Part shown: positions 59,041 through 64,000 of the stretch, piece by piece
Layout: each line of letters starts with the position of its first letter
Position numbering within the stretch: position 1 is the first letter of the stretch
From: Acanthaster planci
Taxonomy: Eukaryota; Echinodermata; Asteroidea; Valvatida; Acanthasteridae
NCBI RefSeq assembly: GCF_001949145.1
Contig: NW_019091543.1
Coordinates: 275,150 to 339,149, forward strand
Length of the DNA stretch: 64,000 bases
Direction of reading: 5' to 3'
The notes under the pieces: generated by a model
What the model was told of the DNA's origin: nothing
The model's database searches: none
Seen by the model: only the letters and a program-made list of their open reading frames with translations
Translations under genes and position numbers: made by a program

Positions 59041-61494
59041 ATTCCCGTTGCTCTGCACTGTTACCAAATAAGAAGAATTGTTTGTCTGTGTTTTTGTTTT
59101 TATTGTCGCAGCTGCAGGTTGACTTGAACAAAAGGTACCAAACACGTTCCTTCTCACAATACGAGTTAAATAAAATAAAACGATTGAAATTAATGTCATA
59201 AATTCAATTTCAATGCTGGAAAACAAATTTTGGGGCATACTGAGTAAGGTTAACTCAAGGGACTGGGGGAAGAAGACAGAGTGATAATGAGAACTTGGAC
59301 ATACATGTATCTTACGCTTATTAAACAAAATCCACTACATGATTAATAGACAAGTAACATCTCCAGACGGAAACTTACAACATGCAGTCAAAATCATCTG
59401 CATATTACATTTTATAATACTGAAAAACCAATGTTAAATTGGAGAAAATGAGGGCATCATGCTTATTCGCAAACAGAAAAACAGGGCAGTGAGGAACTTA
59501 ACGTGAAGGAACTGACAAAATGCTTCGTTAAAAATGAATGTCAGAATTGAAAGGCACAAGATCTGCCTCAAAAAATGGTACATTCGGAATATGGAAAGGA
59601 GAGACGAAAGGCTGAAAGAAAAAAAAATCAACATAAAGATGTTTTGAAAACAGGTACATGTTGTGGACGGGGGGGTTGTAAAAAACAAATTGGAACGTAA
59701 AGTGCGGATGTTCGGTTTCAACAACCGAACAAAGGTGGGCATTACAAGGAAAGCTTTGTATTCGGCTCAGTAAAATGGCCGCTAGTGGATTCAATGATCT
59801 CTATATGCTAATTTAGGGCATAGCGAGTCCAGATTTCTTTGTACACATCTGTGCTTGCAGACCCAAACCTCTCCACTCAGATTGATTTTAATCATGACTC
59901 CGGCGATATTACAAGAATTGGGATGTTTATTAAGATATATTCTGCCTCAGAAAGAAAACAAAGGGTACTATGCTTTTAGTTTTGTCTGGATAAGAAAGGT
60001 CTTAGTGATTATTGCTCAACCATCTACTCAAGCTTCTTTAACAACTTGCCTAGATTTAGAGGAAAGTTTTGCCCACCGCATGAAGCTTCATCATTTTCTC
60101 TTGGATTCCTCCAAGCTACAGGTAGCACTTGATTAAGCTGGCAATGCTGGCATCAGATGTGTGTTGGCAACATTATCCATTAAAATTTATTACCATTAAA
60201 ACCAAGAATCCAAATTCCCACTGAAGGAAGAAGTCGGGGTAGCTTATGTCGCGTCTGCAAACTTTAAGTTTCGTTACTTTACCGACTCCGGCAAGCGTGT
60301 GCTGGAGCGGAGTTCCTCACTTCTTAACCAACAAAAGCTCCTTGCGCTTTGTTACTTTTAATCCTCCGTCTATTTACCAATACCGACCAACAAGTCCCTG
60401 ACTGGAATAATCCTTTTCAGGTCAGAATCTTTTTGTGTTGTTTAAAGAAGGACGTGGGTGAAGAATGTCTACTAGAGAGCCTTGTGACATTGACTGCCAG
60501 ACATTTTGTTTCCTGTCAAGAAGAAAGTTCTTGGGATGAGATCAACTATAGCGGGGACTGCTGGAGTTACTCTGCAAAGAATATGCCTGTATTGAGTATT
60601 ATCTAAATGGAAGTTGTGTGGAATTACATATACACTGTACTGTTTTCATTTCTTTAACTGACTGTCATGAATGAAAACAGGTAAAATATAAAACAGGCTT
60701 CTGAAAGGTTACCTTTAATTAAATTAATCAACACCAGTAGGCTGCCTTAAAAATATTATCGGCTTTACACTAATTTGGCTCAAATACTTTTGTGGTGTCT
60801 TTATAAATGGCGCAAGAAAACGTGATCTAATAGGTTGTGTGACCTCAGCAAAATGCTGAACCTATGTTATATAATGCAAAAACATAAGTATATACATGTA
60901 TACACTTCTAGCAAATGCTTTCCCGATAAAGATACAGACAATGGGAATTGCAACAAATGACTCGGAGAAGACCAGATTAGGAACAGTGTAGAAAAGCCAC
61001 ACGATCACGATCAACTAATATAAGACACGGATAGAAATAATATCTAAATGTGAGATCATAAATCATGCAATTCAATATTCAGCAAACAGTGTCTTTCTAA
61101 TGCAGATTATTTAGGATTTGGGGTACACCCTTCAACAAAATTAAGAAAAAATGTTTGGGTCAGCACATAAGCTTCGGTAAATCAAACACTGCATCATGAA
61201 TTCCTCCATGACCAAGACCGTGACCAAAGTGACCGCATCCGCATCGAAATCCTTTGCTATTGCACAAGTCAGTTCCCTTGTTGGGATGGTAGCTTTTTGG
61301 GGAAAAAAATGTGGTTTCTCGTGACACCTGGGCAAAAGGCCTTTCGTAAGTGACTGCCAACAAAGACTTTGCGTTCCACTCAAGAAGGAGTTTATCACGT
61401 GACACCCGCATCATACCGATAATAATTCAGCGATCCGTCTCTCACACGACAAAGTTGCGTCGCACTGCACGGAGAAACTAGTAAACAAGAAACA
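59041..61494. other. Intergenic or intronic stretch, no convincing gene
   Basis: No laminin LE-repeat exon and no known domain was recognised. Frames at 59855-60136 and 60349-60606 (plus) are uncharacterised and have no visible motif. A Gly/His-rich minus frame at 61160-61414 lies head-to-head with the following gene across a short promoter-like gap containing CACGTGAC (61395-61402). Confidence 0.4.
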
Positions 61495-64000
61495 ATGTCA
61501 CTCAGGAACTTGTGCAAAATCCCTTGCGAAGCACTAGTTGCTTTCGAAGATAAATCAACGAGCATTGTGCCAAGTAAACTTGTGAAGGACGTAAAATCGG
61601 GTTTAGAAGCGGCACAAAAAGTTGAAGTGCTTTGGGAGGGAGAATTTCTTCCATGCGAAGTTCTCTGAGTATCGGGTAAGTGAGCATCTTTCCTCTAAAT
61701 TACACATATCATAATTTGATAGAAACAAAACGGACACATTTTTAGTGATTTAATTGGGAGGTTGGAAAAAGTCTCATTGCAAGAAAATTACGGTATCGGG
61801 TAAGATACATGTAAGTCAGCAAGTAAACAAGATCCGTAAGCCTACACAGAAAACACATTTTTTAAAGTGATAAGGTAAATCTGCTGTCTGAAGGCGATTG
61901 GAATCCCAGAGAGGCATAGTGAGCGGAAAACAAGATATTGGATCATTGTACATGTACTACGAAAATACGATGTATAATGGGGTTTATGCAATTGCATACG
62001 AGGCGCATTTTGCAGTAACAGCGTCAAGTAAATGTTGGCAAATTATAAAGGCATTTCCATGCAATTACTTTACCGATATAACTTATCATGCAAAACATGT
62101 TTAAAGCTCAAATTTTTCCTTTAAAGAGACAGAATTGGCCCGGGACCTCGTTGGTTTTTGGACGTCCTGACCCAGTCGACTCGAATTGTAATTTTCGCCT
62201 CTCTTCTTTTCATTAGAAAAAGACAAATGTTTTCAGTACATGTACTTTAACTTGATTTTTCCATACAGACAATCACTCGGACCTTCTCTTTCTACAAAGA
62301 GCTTTGTCACGGAAACAAGATAAAGTGGGCAAGGTGAGTGTGCACGTGTATGAGATCTGCCGTTTATTTGGGCAAAATGTATTCCAACGGAATTGTAATT
62401 AGTGGACAATGGCAAAAAAAGGTTCAAGTACACGCCTTATGATAACGACAACCACTCTTCTACATCAGGATAAAGCGACAGCAGAGAAATGTGGGTCACT
62501 GAAGTATACTGGAATGGCCAAAAGACTCCCGAAAGACTCCCAGATGGCAAGGAATGGCAGAGTTTCCAAGGCAAAGGTACGCAAAGTTGAATACATGAAT
62601 TAGAGTGTCGCAATGTGGAGAGTTTACACAAATATTTAATTTTTGGATCATAAAATTCCATTTTCGCTGAGCACGGCATTTCACTACATTCACGAGTGAT
62701 CAACAGGTTTGATTCTTCATTATATATTTTGTAACAGGCACAGACAGCACAGAAAAAGCCAGTTAAGGTGAGTGTCGACAACTTTTCGTGTTCCTATGAA
62801 ACTTAATATTCCTTTATTTTGATAAACAGCCTAATACAGCGTACACCCAGGGCGCCGTCATGGAAATAATTATATTAACGTGATCACTTAAACGCTATCA
62901 TATAGCCTAAAAGTTATCACATAAACGTACTATTCATTGTACCTTCCGTACAAACTATACATGTAGCTGCTCTTTTCAACAGCACAATTTTAAATACATG
63001 TTGAAAAGAGGAGGGTATTTCGTCTTTTAAAAAGGAGAGACTGGTAATAATTTTTTTGTTTTTGTCCCTTCCATCAAAATAAAGGAGAAGAAAAGAGCAA
63101 CAGTGCTGGCCCGTTTCTGTGTTGATGACGACGGCATGGTGATTGCAGAACATGAGTTGGTAAGTTGAGGAATTATCCAATGTAGACAATATTAAAAACT
63201 ACATGTGCTCAAAGCTGCAGAGATTAATGATCATAAAGTTTAACACTGCAGACTGCTTCCCTGCGAATAGACCTAGCCATTGTTTAAAGACAAGTGAAAA
63301 GAAAAGATCATCTTCTTGATGCCTTAGCCACCGTCCAAGCAAACTTACTTCACTAAACAGTTTTCAACGTACCCAGTGTTATAGTGCATTTTTGGTATTT
63401 TTCTCATTGACTAAGGTGTTATGCTTCTTGCAAAGGTGCACGTGCATAAGCTGCGTATAAATCCCAATCTTCGACAAAACCTACAGTCAATACTTTTTTG
63501 CTATGCTTTCCTAAATGTTCTTAATACCACGGTTAGTTTTGTTACATTTTGAGCATTATTGGACAACTCTTTGTGATGCTTCATTCACATTTAGCAGAAT
63601 AGGTTTTCCAGATTGGAACCATAAAAAATCTCACTAGGGACTTCAACACGAAGTAACCAGGACACTCTAATATAGAATGTCAAAACAATGTGCCAAGAAT
63701 GGTGTCAAGTGGGGCCTACTGGTGAAGTTAGCCGAAAAAAGTTTGTGCCGAAAATCCAATCTCATCCGTACACCATTTGTGAAGTCTTCGTATTCTCTTC
63801 CATATGATACCACATTAAACTGTGGTGTGCATTTTAAATAGCTTTATTTTTTATTAAATATACTTCTGGTTGATTTGAAAAGTAAATTTTCTCTCACCTA
63901 TTTTTCTGAAGACTGTAGATCAAGGGCAGCAAGTTCAGGCTCCATCCCCCACACCTCCATCTCCAACCAGGGAACCGTCTCTACTTCACACGGGAAGCCC
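61495..64000 (+). CDS. Uncharacterised multi-exon gene, 5' part
   Basis: Proposed coding exons are 61495-61675, 62269-62333, 62469-62576, 62738-62767, 63085-63159 and 63912 to the window edge. Donors are GTAAGT, GTGAGT, GTACGC, GTGAGT and GTAAGT, each preceded by a matching phase (1, then 0 throughout). Exon 1 includes LVAFEDKS, IVPSKLVKD and KVEVLWEGEFLPCEVL, a small beta-rich module like the N-terminus of some BEN-domain-type proteins; this likeness is weak. Exon 2 reads NHSDLLFLQRALSRKQDKVGK. Exons 3-5 are Lys-rich, ending ARFCVDDDGMVIAEHEL, and exon 6 is Pro/Ser-rich. A TGA at 61666-61668 interrupts exon 1, perhaps from CGA. It may be a pseudogene, an allele, a sequencing error, or a mis-called exon end. 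Exon 3 is also open in another frame, so its frame is less certain. Confidence 0.55.

Noticed and set aside
56601-59330. Histone coding sequence that would go with the stem-loop
   Set aside because: No H1, H2A, H2B, H3 or H4 text was found in any frame around the signal.
59855-60606. Frames that might be laminin LE-repeat exons
   Set aside because: Cys spacing does not fit LE repeats, and no CKCNGH-like start or suitable phase-2 acceptor was found.
61160-61414. Gly/His-rich minus frame as a divergent gene
   Set aside because: No family recognised, an overlapping alternative frame is equally open, and no splice support was seen.

Overview
This is nuclear DNA from a multicellular animal, most likely an invertebrate deuterostome (amphioxus, echinoderm or hemichordate). 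That placement is an inference: split host genes with GT-AG introns, a laminin gamma gene, a DIRS element of the kind common in these animals, TACATGTA-rich intron DNA, and about 393 assembly Ns. The exact species cannot be read from the window. There are no bacterial-style operons, CRISPR arrays or recognisable tRNA/rRNA genes.

The main host gene is a plus-strand laminin gamma-1-like gene. Three coding exons are clear: 14541-14967 (signal peptide and start of the N-terminal LN domain), 48666-48967 and 55921-56051. Intron phases are consistent throughout (1, 0, 2). Intron 1 is about 33.7 kb and intron 2 about 7.0 kb; a 4.9 kb DIRS element fills most of intron 2. The next laminin exon (start of the Cys-rich LE repeats) was not found in the remaining 7.9 kb. 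A second plus-strand gene of small exons begins at 61495 and runs off the window; its first exon has an in-frame TGA. It resembles N-terminal regions of some BEN-domain-type proteins only weakly.

The rest is a graveyard of mobile DNA. In order: a broken piggyBac transposase (1442-2795, minus); LTR-like duplicated segments (3732-3843, 5111-5213); a Penelope-like element with a broken RT but an open GIY-YIG domain (6034-7352); a CR1/jockey-group LINE with a 2A-like DVEVNPGP motif ahead of its endonuclease (8571-10648); a Ty3/gypsy integrase remnant (20904-21810, minus); a 146-bp hairpin element (22326-22471); two LINE remnants (43259-43468 and 45656-46440); the DIRS element (49876-54766); and a Tc1-like DD34E transposase (57953-58978). 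The Tc1 reading frame is followed 23 bases later by a textbook histone mRNA 3'-end signal.

The least explained component is a dispersed family with three copies: 12771-14332, 30540-32319, and 37951-40153 inverted. Its copies contain tandem units of about 147 bp, CRE-like palindromes about 172 bp apart, a purine-rich tail, and, in two copies, inverted GGCTTTTT ends. No coding capacity is visible. Several other short dispersed families link distant parts of the window. One copy of the 147-bp family ends about 210 bp before the laminin start codon, next to a consensus CTCF motif and a CCAAT box.
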